This document shows positions 55,701-63,942 of a DNA stretch of 64,000 nt, one piece after another. The translations under genes and the position numbers were made by a program. Within the stretch, counting starts at the first letter, position 1, and every line of letters starts with the position of its first letter. The DNA is taken from the NCBI RefSeq assembly GCF_030055435.1, contig NZ_JASFYG010000001.1:82154-146153 (forward strand), written 5' to 3'. The stretch is from Methanothermobacter sp. (GTDB lineage Archaea; Methanobacteriota; Methanobacteria; Methanobacteriales; Methanothermobacteraceae). Below the pieces are notes generated by a model that saw only the letters and a program-made list of their open reading frames with translations, was not told the DNA's origin and ran no database searches.

Positions 55701-58621
55701 ATGCAGAATACCTCTCACTGTGGATGACCGATATAGAGGTCATCAACAACGTTTACTGGGGGTGGGGTGGAGGTATACTGGTCTACTTCGACGATGGGCG
55801 AGGATACAACCTTCTGGTGAATAACACCAAGGGAATTCGCGGCTTTGACCTCCTAAGCACCCTGAACCCCCCTGCAATACTCTACGTCAGACATGAAGCC
55901 CCATGGGTGAACCGGGCAGGTATTGTGGATAACAGTGTCGCATCCAGAAGGGGAGCTGACGGAAGGATATGGAAGAACTACATTGTGAAGATACCCGAGG
56001 GCCTTAACACAGCCAACCTGAAGGTGATATTCGTATGGGAGACCGTGAACTGGTACCAGAACAGCGCGGGTATGACGGTCTCTGTCTCATCAAAGATAGA
56101 CCACATTGAATTTGTTAAGTCCATAGTGGATTTCGTGTACCCGGACTTCGGTGAGGAGGACGTTAAACTCAAACCAACAATATGGGCCTGGTTCAAGGTT
56201 CCCCTGGATGCTGCAAGGTTCAGTTCAGATGTCTTCCACCTCAGGAACTCCGCAGGCGGAATCATAAACGGAACAGCCAGCTACGATCAAACACTGCAGA
56301 GGGCCTACTTCACACCCTTCAGTGAACTTGGAGGCCTCAAAACCTTCACCGGATACGTCAGCCAGGACATAAGGACTATCTATGGGGTTGTACTCCCAAA
56401 AATGGGGCCCTACACATGGAGCTTCACAACTGCCCGTGGACAGCCAGCCCTCTGGCAGACTATCAGGTACAATGGAGAGGACTACTGCATATACCTCGTC
56501 TGGGGACCAGACTACGCTGGGGGAAAACCAGGCTACCTTTACTCAGGCAATGAACTTGTATCAACCTATGGAACACTCCTGGAGATACAGGTACTCAAGA
56601 AGGTTGGAAGCAACTACTATGAGATCGGGGACATGGACCTCAAACGCATGATATTCCAGGCGGCCCAGAGAAAGGCCTTCTACACCACCTTCAATGTCAC
56701 ATCCCCTGAACTCATACCCCAGTCAACCAGGGACTGGATTGAGGACTCCGCAGGAAGCTGGAGCGGCTGGTTACTCTGGGGAATCGCATGGCTGGTCTCA
56801 GACCCGGCCCCGATCCCTGACGACGATGAGGTTATAAAGGACATGATAGGCCTCATACTGGGTGATGGATCAACACCAGCCACGCTCACAGGGGTTGAAC
56901 AGGCACTATCCTGGTTCTCAACGGGACTCACCGGTGCAAGTAAAATAAACGATGCCGTGGAGAAACTGAGGGAGATGAAGGCCAAGAAGGCGGGTAACAA
57001 GTTTGAGGAGAGTGTCGTGGGTGATGTCCTTGAGATAGCAGAGTTTGTTAAGGGAGAACTTGACTTCCAGAGGGAACTCTGGGAGTACGTCTTCAAGTGC
57101 ATGTGGCAGCTGAGGGTTGCAGAGAACTACCGGCCACAGCTGACAGCCATCCTCCCATACACATCTGGAAGTACACATGAGGCCATCAGTGAATTCCTAT
57201 CAGCGAGTATAGACACGGTGAAAAGGGATATAGCTCGCAAGGTGGCTGAACACATAGGTAAAACAACCGTCAGCCTGATCAAGGATGCTGTCCTCGATGT
57301 GGTCAGCAAAAACCCCTACGGTAAGATCGTGGTGACGACACTGAAGGTCTTCTTCAAGATAGCAAGCTTCACAAGGTGGGATGATGTCCATGCATCATCG
57401 AATGTTGCAGTAGCATACTCGGACGCAGAGTACAGCTTCCACAATGCCCGGGAGGCACTGGTCAGTACCTTCAGGCTTGTATCACCTGACAGAATCACAG
57501 TTGATGACGTCACCTACCCTGCGACGGCTGGAAGGCTCTGGTACGGTGCAGGGGGATACTTCTATGATACCCTGCTCAAGATAGCCAGGATAGTGAGGAA
57601 CTGGCCAACATCCGATAGGAGTTCATGGGACGCCGCAATACCCATATATGAGAGATATGCCTCAGAGTACCTTAGAAGGAGTGGTAGCTTCATACCCGAG
57701 ATGCTATCATCAAACACCGATATAATGCGTCTCCTCCCCCTCATAAAGGGGGGCACGCAGGGTAAACCCTCAAGGATATACCTGGCAGCCTATTCACCTG
57801 TGGCACTCCTTGTAACAGCACCTGACGGCCGCAGGATAGGATATGACCCCACACGTCCTGAGGGTCAGAGAATAGTCAACGACTTCGGTGCCAGCGCATT
57901 CTACAACAGCCCCTACAGTGAACCACAGGTCATGGTGATACCTGCAGGTATAGGGGAGCTCAGGATACAGGCCTTCGGGGTTGACACAGACAGTTACAGG
58001 ATAACCGTTGAGGTCCTCGATGAGGATGGAAACCCCATCTCAGGTTCAGAGTGGACCGGTAACATCACCCCTGGTGTCTATAAATTCTTCAGCATCCTCA
58101 TAGACCAGTACGGCTCAACCTACAAGTACGATGGCAGGGCACCGGTTATCAGGGTTACAGGCGTATCAGGTGGCGGAAGGTACACCGGTACAGTAAAACC
58201 CCTCATATCAGTTGACGATGACAACCTTGAGGGGTGGTTCGCAACACTAAACGGCAAACTCTACACAGGGGGCCCGGTAAGTTCACCGGGTGTTTACACA
58301 CTGGTTGTGAGGGCCACGGATGGAGTGAACGTGGTCTACAGTACAGTGATATTCATGATACAGGAGGTTTCACCCGTGAAGCCACCCGAGGAGGGTGAAC
58401 ACGGCGGTGTAGGGGAGACTGTGATTGTGCATGCGGTGTACACTGTTTCAGGTGCTGTGAGTGAGGTCCCCTCAGGGGCTGTGGTACCGCCCGCTGAAGT
58501 GGTTAACGTTACACCCACAGGTATGAGGGGAGGATATGACTACACATGGCTTGCGGTGTCTCTCCTGGTATCAGTGCTCATAATTGGGGTGTACGGGGCC
58601 CTTAGAAGGAGTAATACGTGA
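49799..58621 (+). CDS. Giant surface protein with repeated CarboxypepD_reg-like and Ig-like domains
   Basis: A 2940-residue exported protein. TTG 49799 follows GGGGGGT. A signal peptide (about 1-38, IALFILLLSILAITCPVSA) and a C-terminal anchor (WLAVSLLVSVLIIGVYGALRR) frame it. Residues about 50-1240 hold some 14 carboxypeptidase-regulatory-like modules (G-V-D-G-P-L-x-V...DG-Y-F pattern, for example GTVYDTTGAPLENVIVEV). Ig-like or big domains follow (PVITSISPQDGSFF; DTSKPLVQFTAPRENS). A SbsA-type Big_5 domain (YPDFGEEDVKLKPTIWAWF) is near 2110-2200. An unusual helical block runs at about 2280-2600, then Ig-like domains. It is probably a cell-surface adhesin or S-layer-associated stalk, heavily N-glycosylated (many NxT/S). 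A TATA-like AATAATATTTATA lies near 49760-49772. Confidence 0.85.
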   Translation: MNDITDGFSSLRKGAYTGIALFILLLSILAITCPVSAAELNESAIPPPGIDPYGTVKSWNGDPIENATVRALQDCVTVAENTTSSSGAYNLILPPGTYEVVASAENYTPSSLILDVNEPLEVNFELAYPNSFYGTVYDTTGAPLENVIVEVRDQLDVTIAENYTDSAGRYMVNYGRYFDEHPGVIQAYLALVAFRGDLFTERYNILMDPGESSRFDLEMEYRTSLRGTVRGQETLPSDIPVNVLLEGENRTEYTDPYGKFYFEFREDEVPLVRGVMVDAYGYHPWSSDLTLQPGDDITLDIILDERALLTVNVTNSSGEPVEDAVISFAGMEGYTGEDGSVKLAVETGELTLNVSHPLYAPETRAIQVDDGKNTLSIQLIRFGLPVEVRGTVVDRGTPIDGAEVVLESGSFRLSRYTSSSGEYAFSTDDHPILTSGVPVTLTVQMWMYKPYAETFTVPETGDYREIELEHETTLGGYVSDPDDNIVYADVTLSYTQNGEPVELNAGLDEGGHYLFYGVGPSDTGTYDIHAYHPLYRPYHAVIALNMSSENVHNIVMGYYDGSASFTVLNWDGEPLSGVGIQLDGPAHLYRVTGADGVALFNHIPDGLWTYTVGPYGYVPVTGNFTITDGGSELVTVRLIRKGLPVTLQGHVYDSTGAPLRGVRLYFWPETHPGYTSIWSETNSDGLYVFTTQNYPELVSGLSGHLKTYLSHYRDADIYMLIGEGVTTRDIQLDLWPSNITVNVTDINGNPVVGETVYLFGPDTFSGTTGADGLAVFEHCPASEYWDISLYPYNYYYWDGYWYTLTEDRNLTVNVTLVPRTVPCEIKGTVVDDVGVPVFNVKVDLLYINADQPVEWNSVRTDSSGRFTCNLYGTTANLMRLVFSKDGYRNLTVDILPGELPVNRVFTLQLDVEETGRVQGYIRNFPGEPLSGITVTASRVGYPSISNTTDSSGFYSFDLPAGNYIFTASSPTHIPVSKATTIAPNLIIPVDFELHLKNSVYGRVLHANFERDPSPLEGALVELLMDGTSVASTITDSEGRYEIAIPISGSYNLTAALYPYEPASEAVDLQETSALFREIILYPGPYSGIHGTVTDAVTGLPLGGVTVTFRRYRGEFVDLELVALTGTDGSYSFQSLQPWIPYTLDFEKPGYVPVRDLWLFPEVGEDFEHNQPLQPFLSTMIEGQILCWAGPLQGEVVLDGAISMITGPDGRFEFTDIIPGYHILTAYVTDRAESVYFLLGNGEHLHQDIVFRTFVMDRSPSPGEVLRELQSVGVRLFGGRDGAAATLNLYPGTAATGTPIPGILSWTGDWLIFTPSSMPPRGPCTARAEVPGEVTATWTFQYLPPTGNPPVITSISPQDGSFFRKPTEIPVTVSVRNDPGNGLSFVDSKILLDNLPVATMITGNSLTGSWAMTATLSGISAGWHKLTAIAIDPQGLGTSVDWRIFVSYASGPTISNLRVTPAFVPGRESMHITADISEPVRSVSLLFEIPSNSVELGGFEDRIDGYWSGWLRDWQRTFMAPDGEIHFTIMAVGMDGAFSNTLGGSTIVDTTGPEIILTDPDVIKSRNTPIGGILKDLTGIFSFNATSKTCNVTSSFTATTFTVNISAPSDGYHEIVMNATDILGNFRSVVYRILIDTSKPLVQFTAPRENSTVRPGTLLSFRVSDTGPSGLWRGKLMVYYNRMYDRMPDPVPQDLRVLLDGTDITGRLQYGGRTYSDPLISGIYGYNYNYTASLESIEVKYNPRLYGFLSDGQHTLQVTVRDRAGNEETSELRFSSFTGNPEIIEKSIDMVSEENETLIMIFDVQENSDGGFNKFMLKVDGSTVASQPIITPGTLPYMCTVRYEVTGNFTEGPHTVSLTVTDGRGFSGTLDTGFYHLERTPVSLQNFNERYMYIPDIGVYSGNHTHYLKTNSSYYFKPGSSALHGYCAMDGPSNNLLRRYSERSDNIILPMGGQLAFTIAETPYINVADAEYLSLWMTDIEVINNVYWGWGGGILVYFDDGRGYNLLVNNTKGIRGFDLLSTLNPPAILYVRHEAPWVNRAGIVDNSVASRRGADGRIWKNYIVKIPEGLNTANLKVIFVWETVNWYQNSAGMTVSVSSKIDHIEFVKSIVDFVYPDFGEEDVKLKPTIWAWFKVPLDAARFSSDVFHLRNSAGGIINGTASYDQTLQRAYFTPFSELGGLKTFTGYVSQDIRTIYGVVLPKMGPYTWSFTTARGQPALWQTIRYNGEDYCIYLVWGPDYAGGKPGYLYSGNELVSTYGTLLEIQVLKKVGSNYYEIGDMDLKRMIFQAAQRKAFYTTFNVTSPELIPQSTRDWIEDSAGSWSGWLLWGIAWLVSDPAPIPDDDEVIKDMIGLILGDGSTPATLTGVEQALSWFSTGLTGASKINDAVEKLREMKAKKAGNKFEESVVGDVLEIAEFVKGELDFQRELWEYVFKCMWQLRVAENYRPQLTAILPYTSGSTHEAISEFLSASIDTVKRDIARKVAEHIGKTTVSLIKDAVLDVVSKNPYGKIVVTTLKVFFKIASFTRWDDVHASSNVAVAYSDAEYSFHNAREALVSTFRLVSPDRITVDDVTYPATAGRLWYGAGGYFYDTLLKIARIVRNWPTSDRSSWDAAIPIYERYASEYLRRSGSFIPEMLSSNTDIMRLLPLIKGGTQGKPSRIYLAAYSPVALLVTAPDGRRIGYDPTRPEGQRIVNDFGASAFYNSPYSEPQVMVIPAGIGELRIQAFGVDTDSYRITVEVLDEDGNPISGSEWTGNITPGVYKFFSILIDQYGSTYKYDGRAPVIRVTGVSGGGRYTGTVKPLISVDDDNLEGWFATLNGKLYTGGPVSSPGVYTLVVRATDGVNVVYSTVIFMIQEVSPVKPPEEGEHGGVGETVIVHAVYTVSGAVSEVPSGAVVPPAEVVNVTPTGMRGGYDYTWLAVSLLVSVLIIGVYGALRRSNT

Positions 58622-58624
58622 GGG

Positions 58625-59563
58625 CTACCTCCCCCACAATTCTGATCCGCAGATCCCGCAGAAGTTCTCATCACCTGTTAGGGGTGTTCCGCATTTATGA
58701 CACTTTAAATCGATTTCTAATTGTGAACCAGTGTGTTTTTCTATAATTTCATTGTATGCCCCTGATTCAACCCAATCAAGGATTTCCGATGCTCTCATAA
58801 CAGTCCAGGGGTGTGTTGATCCCATGATGAGGATGGTTTTCCCTACCTTATCAAGGTTATCATAATCGTACCCCTTGAATTCCCTTGCCTGTTCAATGAA
58901 TTTATCTCTGTCAATCTTGTCGAAGAAACTTTTAGGTGCGCCTGCAATTTTAATCATGGCATTTATGGCAGCATCCTCATCCTGACATGCCAGGAGACCA
59001 GCCCTGTCAGCGGTGAATTCTGACATTCTATTCCAGTAGAGGAGTGCCAGTTCAAGGCCGGTACTTATGAGTCCACCTATTCCCAGTGTAGCCGTGCCAA
59101 TGATGTCACCCGCTATGGGTATAATCTCTGCCATGATATGGTACAGCATATGGCCACTTTTGATATGGCCGACCTCATGACCAATTACATATCGCAGTTC
59201 ATCTTCTGTGAGTAAATCAATGGCACCTGAGTTTAAGATGATTATTGGGTTTTCTGATCCTATGGTACGTCCATTAACCCTATAATTCCATTCTATATAA
59301 AGTTCAGGTATCTTTTTGAGGTGAAGGGTGTTACAGACATCAAGAAGAATATCGTGAACTTCAGAAAAGTGGTTCTCATTGACCTTTATGTAGCTTCCAG
59401 TGTACTGCAATCGATAATATCTTTCTACACCATGCTTGAATATCTTACGCGTTAATGTTTCAAGTCCAGGCGTTCCCTCAAGGGCCTGGAGCGCCTGGCG
59501 GTCCAGTGGGTGCTCATATTCACTGGGATGGAGAAAGTTAAGCTTTTTTATTTCACCAGCCAT
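58625..59563 (-). CDS. M48-family metalloprotease with C-terminal zinc ribbon
   Basis: A 312-residue zinc protease. RYVIGHEVGHIKSGHML contains HExxH (about 130-134), and EFTADRAGLLAC supplies the third zinc ligand Glu of the M48/HtpX type. A hydrophobic segment (IAGDIIGTATLGIGGLISTGL) lies between them. The C-terminus adds CHKCGTPLTGDENFCGICG, a four-cysteine zinc ribbon. It is probably a membrane-associated quality-control protease. The upstream zinc-ribbon gene ends 4 bases before it (GGTGATATA then ATG 59563), so they form an operon. It is convergent with the giant surface protein gene, only 3 bases away. Confidence 0.88.
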   Translation of the reverse strand: MAGEIKKLNFLHPSEYEHPLDRQALQALEGTPGLETLTRKIFKHGVERYYRLQYTGSYIKVNENHFSEVHDILLDVCNTLHLKKIPELYIEWNYRVNGRTIGSENPIIILNSGAIDLLTEDELRYVIGHEVGHIKSGHMLYHIMAEIIPIAGDIIGTATLGIGGLISTGLELALLYWNRMSEFTADRAGLLACQDEDAAINAMIKIAGAPKSFFDKIDRDKFIEQAREFKGYDYDNLDKVGKTILIMGSTHPWTVMRASEILDWVESGAYNEIIEKHTGSQLEIDLKCHKCGTPLTGDENFCGICGSELWGR

Positions 59564-59567
59564 TATA

Positions 59568-60320
59568 TCACCTTAGTTCTTCCATGAAAATGAGGCTTCC
59601 ACCACATTCACATTTCTTTAAGAATTCCTGGGGATCATCCCATGGTCTGAGTTTGTAGTACCTGTTACACGTATCGCACACGATATAACCGCATTCATAT
59701 TCCCTCAAGGAATTCCTTTTAGAAATTATTCCCTTGAGGAGAGTGTCTGCAGAATCAATAATCTCATCAAAGGTATTAAAAAATCTGGATTCCAGTTTAT
59801 AGACTTCATGTTTGAGTTTATTCTCATAATTAGATTCCTCTTTGTTTTCTGATTTTGATTTTTTTATTGCCAGGGCTTTGCTTATATCCTCAGATGTAGG
59901 GTTTGCCTTAGCTAATGATTCGCCACATTCCTCTTTTTCTGATTTTTTTATTGCCAGGGCTTTGCTTATATCCTCAGATGTGGGTCCCGCCTTAACTAAT
60001 GATTCACCACATTCAATGCAGAACCGCTGCCCGGCTTTGGCATCTGTGCCGCAATGGGGACAACTAGAGGCTACCCTCAGGGTACTGATCCTGTTCCCGC
60101 AGTTTGTGCAGAAACGTGATTGAAGGGTTAGATTATAGCCACATTCGGGGCAGATCTTAATATTATCATGTGATGTAATCTGCTCCCCCTCAATGTGTAG
60201 ACCCCTATTTTTTACAACTGGGGCTCCACAACTGGTGCAGAATTTAAAACCATCCGGAATTTTCTCCCTGCATTCCATGCAATAAAGTGTATTGCTTGAT
60301 TCAGAGTTTCCATTAGCCAT
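59568..60320 (-). CDS. Multi-zinc-ribbon protein with internal duplication
   Basis: A 250-residue protein with several zinc ribbons: CMECREKIPDGFKFCTSCG, CPECGYNLTLQSRFCTNCG, CPHCGTDAKAGQRFCIECG, and CDTCNRYYKLRPWDDPQ with CECGG near the C-terminus. Between the third ribbon and the coiled-coil part, a 28-residue segment (SEDISKALAIKKS) occurs twice, matching the 84-base DNA period. The second copy has CGES with only one Cys, so it is no longer a full ribbon. Function is unknown; it may be an adaptor for the adjacent M48 protease. GGAGGTGTAG precedes ATG 60320. Divergent from the zinc-ribbon/SHOCT gene across a 271-base AT-rich gap. Confidence 0.78.
   Translation of the reverse strand: MANGNSESSNTLYCMECREKIPDGFKFCTSCGAPVVKNRGLHIEGEQITSHDNIKICPECGYNLTLQSRFCTNCGNRISTLRVASSCPHCGTDAKAGQRFCIECGESLVKAGPTSEDISKALAIKKSEKEECGESLAKANPTSEDISKALAIKKSKSENKEESNYENKLKHEVYKLESRFFNTFDEIIDSADTLLKGIISKRNSLREYECGYIVCDTCNRYYKLRPWDDPQEFLKKCECGGSLIFMEELR
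59857..60014. repeat. 84-bp period tandem duplication inside zinc-ribbon gene
   Basis: A 74-base block at 59857-59930 is repeated at 59941-60014 with a few substitutions, separated by 10 bases. The period of 84 bases keeps the reading frame (28 codons). High similarity indicates a recent duplication. Confidence 0.85.
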
Positions 60321-60591
60321 CTACACCTCCCCTTCAATATTCAGTTTATAATTCATAGTGACCTCCAAAATTATAAACTTTATCATGACCCCCCCTATTT
60401 GATGTATTCCATGATTTCAAGGGTTTTTCAGCAGATAAAAGAGACAATTGATTTATAAATATCCTACCTACGATAAATAATGGCCACATAAATTCAATAT
60501 TTCCCTTTTAAGTCTTGATATTTGAAGTTTTTAATAAGATTTTAATAGATTTATCACATTAATATGACATGCATAGTGTGGAGGTATTCAA

Positions 60592-61446
60592 ATGGCTGGA
60601 AAAAGATGTCCAGAGTGTTATTTTACAAATGCTGAAGCTGTCAAATTTTGTACAAACTGCGGAAAGGATCTTCAAAACCTTCTGGTATACTTTGAAGCAC
60701 CCTCTGGTGGTGATGATATTGAAATAACAAGGGATGCTGTGATAGTACATAAGAGAAGTCTAACCGGTGAAAAAAGTGGAAAAAAGGAAGTTTTTCTGAG
60801 AAGTAATATGGAGGATGTTAAAATTGGAAGGATACTATCACAGCTTACCTTTACCTACAATGGCAAATTCAGAGTATACAATCTCAGAAGAGAGTATCTA
60901 GATAGGGCAGAAGAACTTCTTCTACCTCCAAAAAATCCCGATTTTGAGGATAGCAGCGTAGATCCTTTAGAAACTGAATACGAACAAACAACCAAGCCTC
61001 TTTTTTTCTTAGATGGTAGGAATGGACAGGTTGAACTTTATGATAACCGTGTCGAGATAAAAAGAGAGGGCCTTAAGTCAATCCTTTTCTATGGAAGTTT
61101 AACCAAAGGGACAAAAACGATATACTTGCAAGATATTACAGGTGTCGAAATAAAAAAACCAGGATTCACCGTTGGATACATCCAGTTTACAGTACCTGGG
61201 GGGTTCGAGAAAACTGGTGGTGGTGTATCTTCAACCAATGATGAGAATACAGTCACATTTGATGGAGAAAAACAATATAAAATCGCCCTTAAAATAAAAG
61301 AGAGAATAGAAAAATTAAAAAGTGGAACATCCTCCACCCCCACAATAAGCGTTGTGGATGAGATAAAAAAGGCCAGCGAACTGGTAGAAAGCGGAGTACT
61401 CACAGAAGAAGAATTCGAAAAACTGAAAAAGAAACTTATCGGTTAA
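60592..61446 (+). CDS. Zinc-ribbon / DUF4429-like / SHOCT-domain protein
   Basis: A 284-residue cytoplasmic protein. The N-terminus is a zinc ribbon (CPECYFTNAEAVKFCTNCG). Two similar beta-rich modules follow, the second clearly DUF4429-like (GRNGQVELYDNRVEIKREG, TIYLQDITGVEIKKPGF, GYIQFTVPGG). The C-terminus is a SHOCT-type short helix pair (IKKASELVESGVLTEEEFEK with LKKKLIG). Such proteins are thought to bind nucleic acid or oligomerise, but no activity is assigned. ATG 60592 follows GGAGGTATTCAA. Composition is AT-rich compared with the surface-protein gene. It is divergent from the multi-zinc-ribbon gene. Confidence 0.82.
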   Translation: MAGKRCPECYFTNAEAVKFCTNCGKDLQNLLVYFEAPSGGDDIEITRDAVIVHKRSLTGEKSGKKEVFLRSNMEDVKIGRILSQLTFTYNGKFRVYNLRREYLDRAEELLLPPKNPDFEDSSVDPLETEYEQTTKPLFFLDGRNGQVELYDNRVEIKREGLKSILFYGSLTKGTKTIYLQDITGVEIKKPGFTVGYIQFTVPGGFEKTGGGVSSTNDENTVTFDGEKQYKIALKIKERIEKLKSGTSSTPTISVVDEIKKASELVESGVLTEEEFEKLKKKLIG

Positions 61447-61635
61447 AGTGCTTATTTAGCATGATAAGTATCGGAATCACTAAAAACTAGAAGAAGCCTT
61501 CACTTTAGAAAGATCCAAGACAACTACCTATTCAACTACTGTGTCGTCACACCTGGACCTCGCATCTAATTATTCAGAACGCAGTATCCAGGAAACGATT
61601 AATTCAAACATTAAATAAATGATAATAGCGGTTTA

Positions 61636-62235
61636 TTGGATACTAAGGAACTGAGGAGGAACTTAAGGAACTCTTAAAAACTTAAAAATGAACCTGTGGC
61701 CATAAAATGGTCCGTCAGGGAGCCAGCAGACATTGAAAGGGAGAATGGTAAATCAAGGTTCTGTGAAAAACTCGTGAAGGCAATGAACGGGGAGTTCTTC
61801 TATGCGACCAGTGATGAGGAGGAGTGCATGGGGGGTGCTAGGTACACTGGCCTGAGAGATCCATTCAAATTCCCAGCTAACATGCGAAGCGGCGCTTTCC
61901 CTGTGCCCATGGGGGTCTAAAGGAACATACAGGCTTGAGCCCAAAGTCATATTCATTATCTGCAATGCCAGGCAGGCAATGGAGGTCCTCCATGCCAGCG
62001 CCTATGACTCAGGTTCACATGGCCTTGGGGCCGACTCAGGACCCATATGCAGCTCATGGCAGCAGTCCCCTACCTCACAGCTAAGGTGACCTATGGTTTC
62101 GGGGATGTGGGCTCAAGGAGGTGCATGTGATAGGGGGACGTCATGGTGAGCATCCCCGGAGGTGACCTGCAGCGTATCGTCTCGAACCCTGAGGAGATGA
62201 GGACCAAAAAGCTTTTCGGTGATGATGAAAAATAA
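61636..62235 (+). pseudogene. Decayed DUF169-family gene
   Basis: Pieces of one protein are spread over three frames. NEPVAIKWSVREPADIER, then CEKLVKAMNGEFFYATSDEE and CMGGARYTGL (61690-61918) are typical of DUF169 proteins. After a stop the sequence resumes in another frame: LEPKVIFIICNARQAMEVLH (about 61935). Then comes PYLTAKVTYGFGDVGSRRCM in a third frame (about 62060-62130). It ends DLQRIVSNPEEMRTKKLFGDDEK (stop at 62233-62235). At least three lesions are needed, so this is real decay rather than one sequencing error. The 190 bases before it (61447-61635) hold nothing recognisable. Confidence 0.7.
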
Positions 62236-62259
62236 ATTACTGCTCAAGGGCTGAGGTGA

Positions 62260-63942
62260 ATGTTCAGGATTCTTCTTGTGAAGGATGGAGATGGCGCTCC
62301 TGACTTAGAGGAAAAACTGAGGCGCCATGGTTTCAGTGTGGATGTGGCCACAAGTCTTAAAGATGCCAAGAAAAGTGAAACCGATCTGATCCTCATATAC
62401 ACAACCCCCCAGAGGGTGGGAAAATGGGATCTGGAAGATACTGAAATCCCCCTCATGTACCTCCTAGACTTTAAGGAGGAGGGGAGGCTTGTATTAACCT
62501 GTCCGCATGGATGTATTGAAAAGCCTGTGGCTGATGACGACCTTAAAAGCTGCATTGATTTTCTCATGAACAGGATCATCCTTGAGGAGGAGCGCTACAG
62601 AAAACTCTTCGAGTACATCGATAGCTGCGTGGCCGTCTATGAGGCGGTTGATGATGGTGAGGACTTCGTAATCAGGGATTTCAACCGTGCCGCTGAACTT
62701 GCTGAGGACGTGAAGAGGGAGGAGATACTGGGAAGGAGGGTGACTGAGGTCTTTCCAGGTGTGGATGATTTCGGGCTCCTTGAGGTCTTAAGGAGGGTAT
62801 ACAGGACTGGAAGGGCAGAGCACTTTCCCCTTGCCTTTTACAGTGATGATAGGATAAGTGGCTGGAGGGAGAACTTCGTATATCGCCTCCCATCAGGAGA
62901 GGTGGTCGCTGTTTACAGGGATCTAACAGAACGTAAACAGCTCGAAGAGAAGCTTAAGGAGAATGAGCGCTTATACAGGAGCATATTCGAGAATACTGGT
63001 TCTGCGACAACCATAGTTGATGAGGACACCACCATACTGATGGTTAACAGGGAATTTGAGAGGCTCAGCGGCTACTCCCGGGAGGAGATAGAGGGTAAGA
63101 TGAGCTGGAAGGAATTCTTAGCAGATGAGGATCTCAAGAGAATGGAAGAGTATCACCATCTATGGATGAAGGACCCCGCACTTGTACCTAGAGTCCATAA
63201 CTTCAGGTTCCGTGACCGTCATGGGAACATAAAGTACATAAGGATGAATGCGGATCCCATCCCCGGAACCACCATGATCGTGGCTTCACTCGTTGATGTC
63301 ACGGATATCAGGGAGGCTGAAGAGGAGATCCTCAGGTCCCTCAGGGAGAAGGAGGTGCTTCTCAGGGAGATACACCACCGGGTCAAGAACAACCTCCAGA
63401 TAATATCAAGCCTCCTGAACCTTCAGCTTTCAAGGATAGGGGATGAAGAACTCCGTAAAATAGTCAGGGAGAGTCAGGGCAGGATAAAGGCCATGGCCAT
63501 GATACATGAACACCTTTACCAGTCAGAGTCACTGGAGAGGGTCAATTTCCGGGAATACGTGGAGAAACTGGTTGGGGACATAATCATATCCCATGGGGTA
63601 AGTGTCAGGAAAAACATTGAAATTGAGGACATGGAACTTGACCTGGACACCGCCATTCCTCTCGGGCTGATCATCAATGAACTTGTAACCAACAGCATCA
63701 AGTATGCATTTCCTGATGGAAGAGGCACCATAACCATAGGTATGAGAAAGGCCGACGGTTCAGTAGAACTGGTGGTGGCAGATGATGGTGTGGGTCTTCC
63801 AGAGGATATTGACCCCTCGAGTACCGGTACACTTGGACTTAAACTTGTGGGTCTCCTCACCGAACAGCTGAACGGTAAGATGACACTGGATGTAGATGGG
63901 GGTACGAAATTCAGTATTGTTTTCAGGGAGAGGGATGAATAG
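62260..63942 (+). CDS. PAS-domain sensor histidine kinase with degenerate receiver domain
   Basis: A 560-residue cytoplasmic kinase. Residues 1-105 resemble a response-regulator receiver (FRILLVKDGDG, IEKPVADDD) but the phosphate-accepting Asp is replaced (LILIYTT), so it is a pseudo-receiver. Two PAS domains follow (about 110-230, ending YRDLTERKQLEEKL; and about 235-355, LYRSIFENTGSATTIV to ASLVDVTDIREAEE). The kinase core is HisKA_2-type: LLREIHHRVKNNLQIISSLL (phospho-His), then N-box LIINELVTNSIKYAFP and G1 DDGVGLPED. It probably senses a small ligand or redox state. ATG 62260 follows GAGGTGA. No partner response regulator is in the window. Confidence 0.9.
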   Translation: MFRILLVKDGDGAPDLEEKLRRHGFSVDVATSLKDAKKSETDLILIYTTPQRVGKWDLEDTEIPLMYLLDFKEEGRLVLTCPHGCIEKPVADDDLKSCIDFLMNRIILEEERYRKLFEYIDSCVAVYEAVDDGEDFVIRDFNRAAELAEDVKREEILGRRVTEVFPGVDDFGLLEVLRRVYRTGRAEHFPLAFYSDDRISGWRENFVYRLPSGEVVAVYRDLTERKQLEEKLKENERLYRSIFENTGSATTIVDEDTTILMVNREFERLSGYSREEIEGKMSWKEFLADEDLKRMEEYHHLWMKDPALVPRVHNFRFRDRHGNIKYIRMNADPIPGTTMIVASLVDVTDIREAEEEILRSLREKEVLLREIHHRVKNNLQIISSLLNLQLSRIGDEELRKIVRESQGRIKAMAMIHEHLYQSESLERVNFREYVEKLVGDIIISHGVSVRKNIEIEDMELDLDTAIPLGLIINELVTNSIKYAFPDGRGTITIGMRKADGSVELVVADDGVGLPEDIDPSSTGTLGLKLVGLLTEQLNGKMTLDVDGGTKFSIVFRERDE

